Position numbers and translations under genes: made by a program. The notes beneath the pieces were generated by a model. That model was given only the letters and a program-made list of their open reading frames with translations. It was not told where the DNA came from and did no database searches. This document shows, in pieces, positions 7,868 through 17,700 of a stretch of 64,000 nucleotides of DNA (position 1 is its first letter; every line of letters starts with the position of its first letter). The DNA is taken from assembly GCF_029760935.1 (NCBI RefSeq), contig NZ_CP121684.1, positions 930,001 through 994,000 on the forward strand. Direction: 5' to 3'. This stretch comes from Lysinibacter sp. HNR. GTDB taxonomy: Bacteria > Actinomycetota > Actinomycetes > Actinomycetales > Microbacteriaceae.

Positions 7868-9355
7868 ATGTCTACCCCCGACCCCCAAAAGGGTGGGCTT
7901 GTTGATACGGGAGCTGAAACGCGGGAGCTTTATGCTTCGCGGGGCTACGTCGATGATGTTCTGCCGGTCAGGCCTAAAGATCGTTCCTGGTCGATTACCC
8001 AGTACATTACCGTGTGGATGGGACCCATTCACAACATTCTGTCCTACTTTACCGTTGTCGGTTTCTTTGCCCTGGGGCTTTCCGCCCTCCAGGTGGTTGG
8101 GGCAATTCTTACCGCCGCCGTGATCGTGTCCATTGGATACATTCTTAACGGTCAGGCCGCGGCAAAGTACGGTGTTCCGTTTGCGATGCAGCTGCGTGAC
8201 TCATTCGGGTCAAAGGGTGCTGTCATTCCCACCGTCATCCGTGGAATTATCGCCGGATTTGTGTTCTTTGGTATCACCACCGTGTCCAGCGCTCAGGCAC
8301 TGGACGTTGTACTGGAGCAGATCTTCCCCGGATTTATCAACCTTGGTAACGGAGCGACGATCCTGGGTCTAGCCGTCCCCACCGCAATCACCTACCTCAT
8401 CATGTGGGTTATCACGGTGGCGCTGTTTTTGAGCGGCCAGAAATTCCTCGCTAAGTTCAGCACCTGGGTGAACCCGGTGGTTTTTGTTCTCATCGTTATC
8501 GCGATGATCCTTGCGGTGACCAATGCCGGTGGTATGGGAGAGGTGCTTTCGTTCCGTCCGCTTGATGTTGACGTTACACCCCTTATTTTTATTACCTGTG
8601 TTTCTATGCTGGTATCAAACTGGGCGGGCCCGATTGTGAACACGGGCGACTACTCGCGCAACGCAAAATCTATGCGTGCACCGGCGGTGGGATTCCCCGT
8701 GGGCGTGATTGGCTCGTACATCCTGTTTGCGTTGGTTACCATAGCGTTTATGGCTTCTCTCCAGGCGGCGACCGGCGGTAATTTTGACATTAACCGTCCA
8801 ACAATTTTTGTGGAGGCCATCAACTCGATCGGTAATCCGTTTGTTGTTGTTTTGCTTATTCTTGCGATGAACGTGGGTGCTGTTGCCTTTGTGGTCTTTG
8901 GCAATATGCTGCCCGCGGGCCTTCAGCTCACCGCTCAACTGCCGAAGCTGTTCTCGGTACGTACCGGCGCAATCCTCGCGGCCGTTATCGGAACGTTTAT
9001 TCTGCCGTGGAAGTTTGTGGAGGCTACCGAAGCGCTATTCCTCTTCTATTCCTTCATCGGGTCGATGTTCGGTCCGATTGCTGGAATTATGCTGGCCTCC
9101 TACTTTATCGAGCGTCGTCGTACTCTTGATCTTGACCGGATATACGAGGATCCCAAGTCTGCTAGTCCCTATCCCGCCTACAACTGGCGTGCGATCGGGG
9201 TGCTGGCTGCGAGCTTTATCATCACCATGTCGGGCACGATTTTCACAAATGTTCCCTTCCTGGTTGAGGTCAAGAACCTGGCCTTTTTCTCCGGCCTGTT
9301 TATCGGTTTTGTGGGGTATTCGCTCACGATACTTATAGCCCGTCGTAAAAGCTAA
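7868..9355 (+). CDS. NCS1-family nucleobase permease
   Basis: This integral membrane secondary transporter of the purine/cytosine/hydantoin (NCS1) family has about 495 residues and roughly twelve predicted membrane segments. The N-terminal RSWSITQYITVWMGPIHN is the typical NCS1 entry to TM1. SNWAGPIVNTGDYSRNAKS near residue 252 is the conserved TM6-TM7 loop. The preferred start is the ATG at 7868, six bases after an AAAGGG site; in-frame ATGs at 7844 and 7865 are also possible. It is followed by a nucleobase deaminase and preceded by the carbamoyltransferase genes, so it probably imports the compound degraded by this cluster. Cytosine, a purine, allantoin or hydantoin are all possible from family membership; the sequence does not decide. 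Confidence 0.88.
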   Translation: MSTPDPQKGGLVDTGAETRELYASRGYVDDVLPVRPKDRSWSITQYITVWMGPIHNILSYFTVVGFFALGLSALQVVGAILTAAVIVSIGYILNGQAAAKYGVPFAMQLRDSFGSKGAVIPTVIRGIIAGFVFFGITTVSSAQALDVVLEQIFPGFINLGNGATILGLAVPTAITYLIMWVITVALFLSGQKFLAKFSTWVNPVVFVLIVIAMILAVTNAGGMGEVLSFRPLDVDVTPLIFITCVSMLVSNWAGPIVNTGDYSRNAKSMRAPAVGFPVGVIGSYILFALVTIAFMASLQAATGGNFDINRPTIFVEAINSIGNPFVVVLLILAMNVGAVAFVVFGNMLPAGLQLTAQLPKLFSVRTGAILAAVIGTFILPWKFVEATEALFLFYSFIGSMFGPIAGIMLASYFIERRRTLDLDRIYEDPKSASPYPAYNWRAIGVLAASFIITMSGTIFTNVPFLVEVKNLAFFSGLFIGFVGYSLTILIARRKS

Positions 9356-9411
9356 ACACTCTCTCACAGTTCCCTAGGGCGTTCCAGGTGAGCGCCAGAA
9401 AAGAGAAAATC

Positions 9412-9894
9412 ATGAACACCACACCAACCCCCGAGGCCGTTGATAACTATTTCACCCGTGCCGCTGAGGTAACAGTCGAGGGTATGCGTGCGGGTACCGG
9501 TGGCCCTTTTGGAGCCACCCTTGTGCGTAACGGAGAGATCGTGGTCAGCGTGGGAAACACTGTCCTGCGTGATACTGATCCCTCCGGCCACGCTGAGCTG
9601 GTAGCCGTGCGCGAGGCGTGTGCAAAGTTGGGTACCCTTGACCTCTCAGACTGCGTTATGTACGCAACCTGTGAGCCGTGCCCGATGTGCGTGGCAGTTA
9701 TGCTGTGGGCGGGCATCAGCACCTGTTACTTTGCCTCAACACGGGATGATGCCGCCGAGCACGGATTCTCCGACATGCACCTGCGCAACTTCTTTAACGG
9801 TAGTGATCGAACCCCCATGGATCTTGTTCACCTGAGCGAGGGCCGTGAGGAGAGCGCTCAGATCTGGAGCGAATTCCGCGCTCTGAATAGCTAA
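9412..9894 (+). CDS. zinc-dependent nucleobase deaminase (guanine/cytosine deaminase type)
   Basis: This 160-residue cytidine-deaminase-fold enzyme should remove an amino group from a nucleobase, releasing ammonia. The zinc site is intact: HAEL near residue 60, with the glutamate as proton shuttle, and EPCPMC near 84-89. The N-terminal GGPFGA is typical of guanine and cytosine deaminases of the nucleoside-deaminase group. ATG at 9412 is chosen; a GTG at 9388 in frame is possible. It follows the permease by 56 bases and ends the operon ahead of two hairpins. With the permease it makes a simple import-and-deaminate module. Whether the substrate is guanine, cytosine or another amino-heterocycle is not visible. 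Confidence 0.87.
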   Translation: MNTTPTPEAVDNYFTRAAEVTVEGMRAGTGGPFGATLVRNGEIVVSVGNTVLRDTDPSGHAELVAVREACAKLGTLDLSDCVMYATCEPCPMCVAVMLWAGISTCYFASTRDDAAEHGFSDMHLRNFFNGSDRTPMDLVHLSEGREESAQIWSEFRALNS

Positions 9895-9909
9895 ATAGTC
9901 CGAGTGATT

Positions 9910-9942
9910 CACCGCCTGCGGGATTAACGTCTGTGGGCGGTG
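9910..9942. terminator. hairpin after the deaminase gene
   Basis: The stem CACCGCC (9910-9916) pairs with GGCGGTG (9936-9942) 15 bases after the deaminase stop. No U-run is present. With the next hairpin it separates two convergent operons. Confidence 0.4.
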
Positions 9943-9972
9943 TAGCGGTAACGCACGGTATCGTACTTTCGA

Positions 9973-10017
9973 GTGACCCCGCAGGAAACGGTCACCAGCG
10001 AGAGCCTGCGGGGTGAC
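9973..10017. terminator. bidirectional hairpin between convergent operons
   Basis: ACCCCGCAGG (9976-9985) pairs perfectly with CCTGCGGGGT (10005-10014), extended by GT/AC across one mismatch. It abuts the stop codon of the minus-strand polymerase gene. It probably terminates transcription from at least one side. Confidence 0.5.
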
Positions 10018-11310
10018 CTATGGGGTGCTGTCGGGTAGCGGGCGCAACCGCGTTCTCCACGACATATTCTGTGAAGCCAACGCGACCCCGATCACCACGA
10101 GTAACCATCCGGATCCCGTGAGTAGATTGCTCTCTGCAAGGCCTGTGATGGCAAGGGTCGTGATGATGAGTATGGGCCACAGATAGACGTCTGAACGCTT
10201 GGTTGTCGCGGTGAGAAACGAGCGGATAAAAGCCAATAACAGCGCGGCAATAAAAAGTATAAGACCCACCATTCCCACCTGCAAATACAGGTCAAAGAAT
10301 GTTCCGAGGGCGGATTGGTGCTTAGTGCCGATATCAAAATTGATCGCAAAATAGGGCTGTGCGCCGCTCGGCCAGATCCCTACCCAGCCCCACCCCTCAA
10401 GCGGGCTCTGACGTGCGCTCGTGAGTACGGATTGCCAGAGCGTGAGCCGAACTTTAAGCTCGCTTGTGGCGTGTAAGCGGGCAACAATCTCGTTTCTGAG
10501 CAGCCAGGAAAAAATAGTAAATACCGCCACGAGCGCAAAGAACCCAATCTGCCAGCGTGTGCGTTCGGAAGCATTTCTCCGTCTAATGAGCAGGACCGCC
10601 CCAAAAACCAGGGCTACACAGAGTATAACTCCTGCCTGAATTACGGAGCGTGAGAAGAGTAAGAGTGAACCTGCGAGGATAAAGGAATAGATTGCCAAAG
10701 AGCGTTGGATGGCCCGTGTTTTAAGCTCTATTACGGTGGTGACAAGCGATATAACCGCCACAAAGGCTAGGGCATTCCTCGAGCCAAAAATACCTTGAAT
10801 TGGGCCGCCATAGGCGAGGTTTCCCTCGACGCGCAGCAGTGAGAACGGGATATCGAGCAGAATTCCGGAGAGCAGTTCGACTCCCAGCGAGGCGGTCAGG
10901 AGGACCCTGAGGGTGTTCCCCAGTGCGCGAATAATTTGAATATGGTCGCGGTAAGACGCGATATACAGTCCCAGGAGCGCAACCCCCACCTGGTAAAGGA
11001 GTGAACTCCAGGTAGCGGAGGGTCTGCTTGACCACATGAGTGTGATGCAGCACCAGAGAATAAAAATCGTCAGTGTGAGGGGTAATTTTTCGCCCCAGGA
11101 AAGTTCTCCACGACGGAAAATAGCCGACAGGACGGCCAATATTACAAGCGTCAAGATCATGGCCGTGTATGCCGGTCCACCCATGATTCTCTGTATGAAG
11201 TGTGCTGCAAAGAGAACGCCAAAAATGGCGGTTGTGAGTACGGCGGCGAACTCCGCGCTCGAGAGGAAGCGTCGGGCAAACTCAAAGAGTTGCTGTAGCA
11301 GAGTCTGCAT
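10018..11310 (-). CDS. O-antigen ligase/polymerase-like membrane protein
   Basis: This polytopic membrane protein of 430 residues has about 10-12 hydrophobic segments. It belongs to the O-antigen ligase/Wzy superfamily. The diagnostic periplasmic-loop region is LEGWGWVGIWPSG near residue 309, followed by FDLYLQVGMVGLI, the Wzy_C pattern. In a monoderm actinomycete such proteins usually polymerise or attach exported surface polysaccharide. It starts four bases after the stop of a paralogous gene, so the two form an operon. The acceptor is unknown. Confidence 0.82.
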   Translation of the reverse strand: MQTLLQQLFEFARRFLSSAEFAAVLTTAIFGVLFAAHFIQRIMGGPAYTAMILTLVILAVLSAIFRRGELSWGEKLPLTLTIFILWCCITLMWSSRPSATWSSLLYQVGVALLGLYIASYRDHIQIIRALGNTLRVLLTASLGVELLSGILLDIPFSLLRVEGNLAYGGPIQGIFGSRNALAFVAVISLVTTVIELKTRAIQRSLAIYSFILAGSLLLFSRSVIQAGVILCVALVFGAVLLIRRRNASERTRWQIGFFALVAVFTIFSWLLRNEIVARLHATSELKVRLTLWQSVLTSARQSPLEGWGWVGIWPSGAQPYFAINFDIGTKHQSALGTFFDLYLQVGMVGLILFIAALLLAFIRSFLTATTKRSDVYLWPILIITTLAITGLAESNLLTGSGWLLVVIGVALASQNMSWRTRLRPLPDSTP

Positions 11311-11314
11311 TGCG

Positions 11315-12661
11315 CTATCTTAGCGGAACATCCCGCCATGCGGGGATTGGTTCGTCGCCTGAGGTCGAGGGGACTTCGTAGTCTGTTTTTGTTTTTATGG
11401 CGAGAATGGTGAGCAATAACCAGCCGCTTTCGCTGAGTATTCGACTTTCGCTAAGCGATTGCACAATCAGGGCCGTGACGACGAGTAGGGGGAGCAGCGT
11501 AGAGGCGGCGTAGGGCAGTACCTCCCCCGGATAGCGCTGGGGGCGATCAATCGCGCGAAACCAGGAGCGCCACAGGGTGAGGCTTACCAGAAGGGCAAAC
11601 GTGATGAGTCCAACAACCCCCAGCTGAAGCCACACGTCAAGCCACGCGTTGTGGGCGTGGGGGACAGGGAGGCCGTTGCGCGTGTACAGGTTGGTGTACG
11701 GTTCTACCCAGGTGGGCCAGTAGCTTACCCAGCCCCATCCAAATGCGGGTCGCTGTTCGGCCACCCGGACAACGGCGTCCCAGATATCGATTCTGCCCGT
11801 GAGGTCGCTGCTTTTACCGAGAATTGAGAGTGCCGGGCCCCGAATTAGGAATGCTATGGGGACCACAAGAGCCACCATGAGTCCAGCTGTGAGGTAGAGG
11901 GGCACACGAGATTCCGCCCGCACGGTGCGTGCCCAGAGCGCGAATCCCAGGGCAATGATCACCACAACAAGCGCGATGATTACGGTTGCCGGGCGAGTGA
12001 GCGCCAGGACAAGTAGCGAAACGAGCAGCCAAAATATCCCGGGTGTCAATCGGATGCTTCGCCCCGCGAGTTGGATTCCAAACACGATCAATCCGAGAAG
12101 GGCAACAAACCCGAGCATAACGCTGCTGCCCAGGAGACCCTGTATGGGGCCTCCCTCAAAAATGAGGTCGCGGCTCCACCACAGCAGCGGTGATACTTTT
12201 CCCTCCGGACGCTCGATCCATAGGGGAAGGACCCGGTCTCCAATAAACACTGATACGAAAATTTCAAAAAGAAGTGATAGCCCCAGTATGTATCGGATCG
12301 CAGTTCCCAGGGAGCGAATGAGCTCTGGCCAGGTGAGTACAAACGCCATACACAGGGCAACCGCGGTGGTGACTATCTGTGCGGACGCACCAAGCAATGA
12401 CTCGAAAGGGTAGGCTGACCAGGCAATTGAGGCCACACACAGTGCTAGGAAAAGCCAGAGGGACTTTGGTATCCGATACCAGCGAAACTGGGGTGGTTTT
12501 ACGGCGATAAAGGCCCAGATATTGAGAGCGGTGAGGACTACGGTTATGGTTATGAACCCGGGCCATCCCACGATGTTACGCACCGCATTTGCCCCGAGGG
12601 CGTGAATGAAGGTTACGATGGCAAGGGCGCTTATAGCCAATCTGGTTTTTGCATCGCTCAT
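11315..12661 (-). CDS. O-antigen ligase/polymerase-like membrane protein, paralog of the next gene
   Basis: This protein of 448 residues carries roughly twelve membrane segments. The conserved Wzy_C loop reads FGWGWVSYWPTWVEPY, then PHAHNAWLDVWLQLGVVGLI, which includes the histidine-asparagine pair typical of these ligases. It resembles the downstream gene in layout and motif, so the pair likely arose by duplication. The ATG at 12661 is preferred; the frame can extend to a GTG at 12739, which would nearly abut the divergent manA start. Neither has a clear ribosome site. Together with manA and the glycosyltransferases nearby it suggests a surface-glycan locus. Confidence 0.8.
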   Translation of the reverse strand: MSDAKTRLAISALAIVTFIHALGANAVRNIVGWPGFITITVVLTALNIWAFIAVKPPQFRWYRIPKSLWLFLALCVASIAWSAYPFESLLGASAQIVTTAVALCMAFVLTWPELIRSLGTAIRYILGLSLLFEIFVSVFIGDRVLPLWIERPEGKVSPLLWWSRDLIFEGGPIQGLLGSSVMLGFVALLGLIVFGIQLAGRSIRLTPGIFWLLVSLLVLALTRPATVIIALVVVIIALGFALWARTVRAESRVPLYLTAGLMVALVVPIAFLIRGPALSILGKSSDLTGRIDIWDAVVRVAEQRPAFGWGWVSYWPTWVEPYTNLYTRNGLPVPHAHNAWLDVWLQLGVVGLITFALLVSLTLWRSWFRAIDRPQRYPGEVLPYAASTLLPLLVVTALIVQSLSESRILSESGWLLLTILAIKTKTDYEVPSTSGDEPIPAWRDVPLR

Positions 12662-12741
12662 TCTAACGAGTGTAATGGGCCTGAGCGGTGCGAGGGGCAG
12701 CTTGGGAAGATAGTTGGTAGTCTCGCTCTTGGAGGACACAG

Positions 12742-13989
12742 GTGTTTGTTAAAATAGTGAATAGCCCGCGTGAATATGCGTGGGGGTCGATAACCGCGAT
12801 TCCTGAGCTGATGGGGTTGGAGCCGACGGGCAAGCCGCAGGCGGAATTATGGTTGGGAACGCATCCCGGTTCACCGAGTGCGGTGGTGCATGAGGACGGT
12901 TCGGAAGAGCCCCTTGCGCGTTGGCTTGTCGAATCGGGAAACGCTGAGGAGCTTCCTTTTCTCTTCAAGATCCTGGCGGCCGCCCACCCACTATCACTCC
13001 AGGTTCACCCCTCACGGAAACAAGCTCGGCTGGGATTCACCCGCGAGACTCAGCTCGGTATTCCTCTCACCGCACCAAATCGTAACTATAAGGATCAAGA
13101 ACACAAACCAGAGATTATTATTGCGCTGAGCGATACATTTGATGCGCTGTGCGGGTTCCGCTCGATTGCTCGCGTGAGGGACGATCTACTGAGAGTGATC
13201 CAGAGTGCGGCTTCCCCAGACCTGGCTCTCCTTGAAAAGGCCCTGCTGCTGCTTCGTGATGCCCCCGAAGCCTCGCCCGAGGAACGTGAACGTGTTGCTC
13301 AAGAAGCGCGGCAAGAATTTATTGTCTGGTTGTTTTCTCATTCCGCAGAGGCTGAGGACTTTATGCGTGCCCTTGAGGCTGCGTTACGCGGTGGTGAAAG
13401 CTCTCTGGTGGAAGAGTATCCGAACTTCAAAACCTTCCTGCACCTTCGGGAAGAGTATCCCGAGGATCCGGGGGCTGCTGTCTCTTTGCTACTCAACCGG
13501 GTCACCCTGACGGCGGGCGAGTCTCTGTACCTGCCCGCAGGGAATATGCACGCCTACCTACACGGACTTGGCGTTGAGGTGATGGCTTCCTCGGATAATG
13601 TGCTGCGTGGAGGACTCACTACAAAGCATGTGGATACCGAGGAACTGGTCAACATCTTGGACTTTTCTACGCTTGATACTCCTCGCTTGACAGGTGAGGG
13701 CGAGCACCCCGGAGTGATGAGATGGGTTCCCGATGTCTCCGATTTTCAGGTGTGGGGCATAGAAACGCTGAAAGATCGTCCGGCACGGGTGCAGCTTCCA
13801 GGCAGCAGTGCTGTCGGCTTTGTAACTCGAGGAGAGATAACGATCAATTATTCCGGTGGCAGTGTATCTCTGCAGCGGGGCGAATCGTTTGCTGGAATCC
13901 AGTCTCTTTCCGGGGCAGAAGAGATTGAATTTGAGGGAGACGGTCAGGCTTTTGTGGCCACAACGGGAGTTGTCTCGGGTGCTGAGTGA
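12742..13989 (+). CDS. manA: mannose-6-phosphate isomerase, class I
   Basis: This enzyme interconverts mannose 6-phosphate and fructose 6-phosphate, supplying GDP-mannose for envelope mannans and glycolipids. It is a cupin-type zinc enzyme of 415 residues. Visible metal-ligand motifs are LSLQVHPSRKQA near residue 88, EHKPEIIIAL near 117, and LPAGNMHAYLHG near 262. The GTG start follows TTGGAGGA (12729-12736) with ideal spacing. It is divergent from the polymerase pair. In Mycobacterium manA also lies close to whiB2 and the DUF3499 gene, and this order is kept here. Confidence 0.95.
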   Translation: MFVKIVNSPREYAWGSITAIPELMGLEPTGKPQAELWLGTHPGSPSAVVHEDGSEEPLARWLVESGNAEELPFLFKILAAAHPLSLQVHPSRKQARLGFTRETQLGIPLTAPNRNYKDQEHKPEIIIALSDTFDALCGFRSIARVRDDLLRVIQSAASPDLALLEKALLLLRDAPEASPEERERVAQEARQEFIVWLFSHSAEAEDFMRALEAALRGGESSLVEEYPNFKTFLHLREEYPEDPGAAVSLLLNRVTLTAGESLYLPAGNMHAYLHGLGVEVMASSDNVLRGGLTTKHVDTEELVNILDFSTLDTPRLTGEGEHPGVMRWVPDVSDFQVWGIETLKDRPARVQLPGSSAVGFVTRGEITINYSGGSVSLQRGESFAGIQSLSGAEEIEFEGDGQAFVATTGVVSGAE

Positions 13990-14165
13990 TATAAAGCGGC
14001 ATCAAAATTAAAAATATTCAACTGTTTTTCGCTCTGCGTGAGATGAGTTGAATCGTAACGATTATGTGTCGCCATCCTTGTATTTCCAGGGTTTATTAAC
14101 CGATAGACATTTTTATGCCGTGTCGTAAAACTTCAATTCGACATTGAGGGTTTACTATTCTCGGC

Positions 14166-14194
14166 TTGACTTGATCGAATTACACCGATGTAAT
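14166..14194 (+). promoter_or_regulatory. candidate promoter for whiB
   Basis: TTGACT (14166-14171) and TGTAAT (14189-14194) are separated by 17 bases and precede the whiB start by about 47 bases. The flanking 13990-14160 stretch is unusually AT-rich for this window. The match is by eye only. Confidence 0.4.
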
Positions 14195-14240
14195 TGTGAA
14201 AGCGAGTTTTTGTGCCAGCCAAGCAGAAAGGGAAAATGTC

Positions 14241-14558
14241 GTGTCGGTTCCTGAATATCGTTCCGGAGTCCCGAGTGACTGGTTTATTGATCCCGTCCAG
14301 CTCGGAGTGCCGGGTGTTCGCAACCCAAATGAAGATAACGAACTAGCGTGGCAGGCAGACGCACTGTGCGCTCAAACTGATCCCGAGGCCTTTTTCCCCG
14401 AAAAGGGCGGATCCACCCGCGACGCAAAGAAAATCTGTGGTTCGTGTGAGGTTCGCTCGCAGTGCCTTGAATACGCTCTTGAAAACGATGAACGTTTTGG
14501 CATTTGGGGAGGTCTCTCCGAACGTGAGCGCCGCAAGCTTCGTAAGCGTGCCGTTTAA
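14241..14558 (+). CDS. WhiB-family iron-sulfur regulator (WhiB2/WhmD position)
   Basis: This 105-residue WhiB protein carries four cysteines at 43, 66, 69 and 75 in the C-x22-C-x2-C-x5-C arrangement that binds a 4Fe-4S cluster. It is followed by the GIWGG turn and a basic C-terminus (RRKLRKR) that contacts DNA and sigma factor. The GTG start at 14241 is supported by GAAAGGGA (14226-14233); an upstream ATG at 14196 is less likely. Gene order (manA nearby, then metallopeptidase-like and DUF3499 genes) matches the whiB2/whmD locus of mycobacteria, where the protein controls septation. The orthology is inferred from neighbourhood. Confidence 0.92.
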   Translation: MSVPEYRSGVPSDWFIDPVQLGVPGVRNPNEDNELAWQADALCAQTDPEAFFPEKGGSTRDAKKICGSCEVRSQCLEYALENDERFGIWGGLSERERRKLRKRAV

Positions 14559-14703
14559 CTTTTCGTTCTGATGCGAGCTTCGTTATGTTCGCCCGTGGGT
14601 TCTTGGCGTTCTTTAAGGCTCGTCATGAAATATCTGAGGAAATCTCCTTCTCCCTCGGAGTGCCGCGCGACTTTATCAATTATTGGCCCGTAGGCTATTC
14701 GTA

Positions 14704-17700
14704 ATGCAAAGCCGAGTTACTGCCCTAGTTGTGGCCACAAATGGTGCCGCGAGACTTGAACGAACCCTAGAGGGTCTTACCCAGCAAACTCGTAAGCCCG
14801 ACCGAATCATCCTTGTTGATAACGGATCAACCGATACCACCTCGGCTATCTTCGCTGATTTTCCTGCGGATAGGATCATCTCCACGGGAGAGGTTCTTCC
14901 GTTCGGGGCAGCCCTGAAAGCCGCTATGCAGTGGATGACCGATGAGGTCTCCAGTGGTGAATGGCTCTGGCTTCTTACTCACGATAGTTTTCCCGAGCCG
15001 GAAGCTCTTGAAGTCATTCTCTCTACGGTGCAGCGGGCTCCGTCTGTTGCTATTGCTGGACCCAAAATTACGTCGTGGGACAGACCTGACCACATCAGGG
15101 AAATCGGCCAGACTCTCACTCGTTTTGGCGCGCGTTGGCAGCTCAGCACGGAAGAACTAGATCAGGAGCAGAGGGACACTCAGCAAGACTCCCTGGCGGT
15201 GGGTCCCGTGGGTATGCTAGTGCAACGCCAACTGTGGGATCACCTTGGTGGCTTTGATCCAGCGCTTACCACTCATGATGATGGCCTTGATCTCTGCGTT
15301 CGTGCCCGTCTTGCGGGTTATCGGGTTGTTGTTGCTCCTGAGTCTCGAGTGCGATTCGCTGGGGACGGCGTCGCCGGGCCCCTCGTGAGTCGCAAGATGG
15401 CGATTGCTCGCCAAAACTATCGGGGTGCGCGTACTGCACAGCTACACCGTCGATTAGCGTACGCACCGGCATGGGCTGTTCCCTTTCACTGGTTATCCCT
15501 GTTGCCGCTGGCGATTGTTCGAATACTGTGGTACTTGTTGCGTGAGCTTCCCGGGCGTCTTCCCGGCGAGATCGCCGCGGCATTTACGGTTTTATTCTCC
15601 GGTCATAAGGTAGGAAACGCACGGCGCTCTCTCCGGTCAACAAGGACCGTGGGGTGGGACGCTATCAGGCCGCTGAGGGTCGATCAGAAAACCGTACGAA
15701 CGCAGCAAATGATTGACCGTGAGGCGATTCTTGCCCGTCAGGGCCGGATTAAGCATGAAGCTCACTTTATTAGTACGGGTGGGCTCTCTCTGCTTACCGT
15801 GAGTGTTGTTTTCTCGTTTGTTCTGTTCTATTCGTTTTTTAGTACAACCGCCCTTTCAGGAGCCGGGCTACTTCCCCTTAGCAATAACCTAGGTGATCTC
15901 TGGGCCAGCACACAGTACGGATTGCAGGGCGGCGGCGCCGCGGTTGTTGGGCCCGCACATCCCTTTAACTTTGTTCTTGCGATTTTAGGGACACTCACCT
16001 TCTGGCAGCCCAGCTTCTCAATTGTTCTGCTGTATTTTGCGGCCATTCCTCTCTCTGCTCTCTCCGCGTGGTTCTGGGCCGCGCGGGTCACTGAACGTCC
16101 CCTGGCCCGGGGGTTTGTGGGGGCCGCGTGGATGCTGAGTCCGACCCTTCTTGCGTCTCTTGACCAGGGACGTATTGCGGCGGTTATCGTGCACATACTT
16201 CTCCCGTGCCTGGTGATGGCTCTCATGGGGGCGAGGAAGTCCTGGTCGGCTGCAGCAACAAGCTCACTTCTTCTCGGTATTATTCTTGCCTGCGCGCCCT
16301 CCCTCTTCCCCGCAGCAGCGGTGCTTTTTGTGGTGGGCCTCGCGTTTAGTGGTCGAGGCTTTGCCCGTGTGATAACGGTTGCGATTGCGCCGGTTGCACT
16401 GTACTTTCCGCTCGCTATTGCCGCCCTCTCACAGGGTAAGCCGCTCACAGCCTTTATCGACCCCGGCGTGCAGCTGCCGTTTGATCCGGCGACTCCCACG
16501 CAACTTCTTCTGGGATTCCCTACAGCGGGGCTTGCCGGTTGGAACACTGCCTTTGACACACTCGGTATCGGCCACTGGCCCTACACAATCATTGTTGCCG
16601 TTTTGGTGGCTCCTCTGGGGCTTCTGGCTCTTTTTGGTGTCGTCTTCTCGCGAGGGCAGCGGGCGGTAACCGGTCTATTGCTTGCGGGGGTGGGACTTGC
16701 TAGCGCTTTGCTTGTCAACCACTTTATTCTGAGCTCAGTGGGGGCAGAACCAGTGGGAACCTGGGCAGGACCCAGCTTGAGCCTGTACTGGTTTGGGCTC
16801 TTATCGCTTGCGGTTGCCACGCTCACCGTTCTTCCGAAGCTATCTGAGACGGTGACTGCACTATCTGGCCTCATGCTTTTTCTTGCGGTTGTTCCTGTTA
16901 TCATCTCGATCTTTCTGGGGCACGGTGCCCTGCGTAGTGCTGACTACACTGTTCCAGCCGTAGTACGAGCTGCTGCCCAGAGTGGTCAGGACGTGGGAAC
17001 CCTGGTGCTGACTCCACAGCCAGACGGAGGAGTACTCGGGGAGATTGTTCGTGGAACCGGTGCCACGCTGGACCAGAGGTCCACCCTGTCGTTTATGAGC
17101 GGTTCGCTGAACAGCGGCGAGCAAGACAAGATCGAAGTTTTGGGAGCTTTGCTCTCGGAGGGTTCTGGTAGCCAGCTCGAGAGACTGGGTGAACTGGGAA
17201 TAAATTTTGTTGTCCTGAGTGACGTCTCGGAGGGCAAACCCATTGCGAGTACCCCGACAATTTCAGCAACGACATCACGAATTCAAAATGCCCTGGATAA
17301 TAACTCCGACGTGTCCTCCGTGGGACCAACTGAGTTTGGGGATCTGTGGAAAGTGAGTGACGATGTTGCTGACTTTACCCCTCCGACTATGTCGCGTGTG
17401 CAAGAGACGTATGGACACTCTATTTGGCTTATTCAGATGATTGTTATCGCGGGACTCTTCCTACTGGCACTTCCCACCGGCGCGGTGGTTGAAAAACCGC
17501 CGAAAAAGAAAAAACGTAAGTCTTATGCGGGAACATCTTCTCAAAAGGTAGCTCCACCTCCTGTATCTGACAGCACAGTTGGCGGGGAAGCCTCGGCGGA
17601 AAAATCTGAAAAACCCTCTGAAGAGCTGGAAAAAGTTTCTGAGAGCGAATTGGCAGTGTCAACGCGTAAGTCTCGAAGAGCAACACGCCAAAAACAGTCA

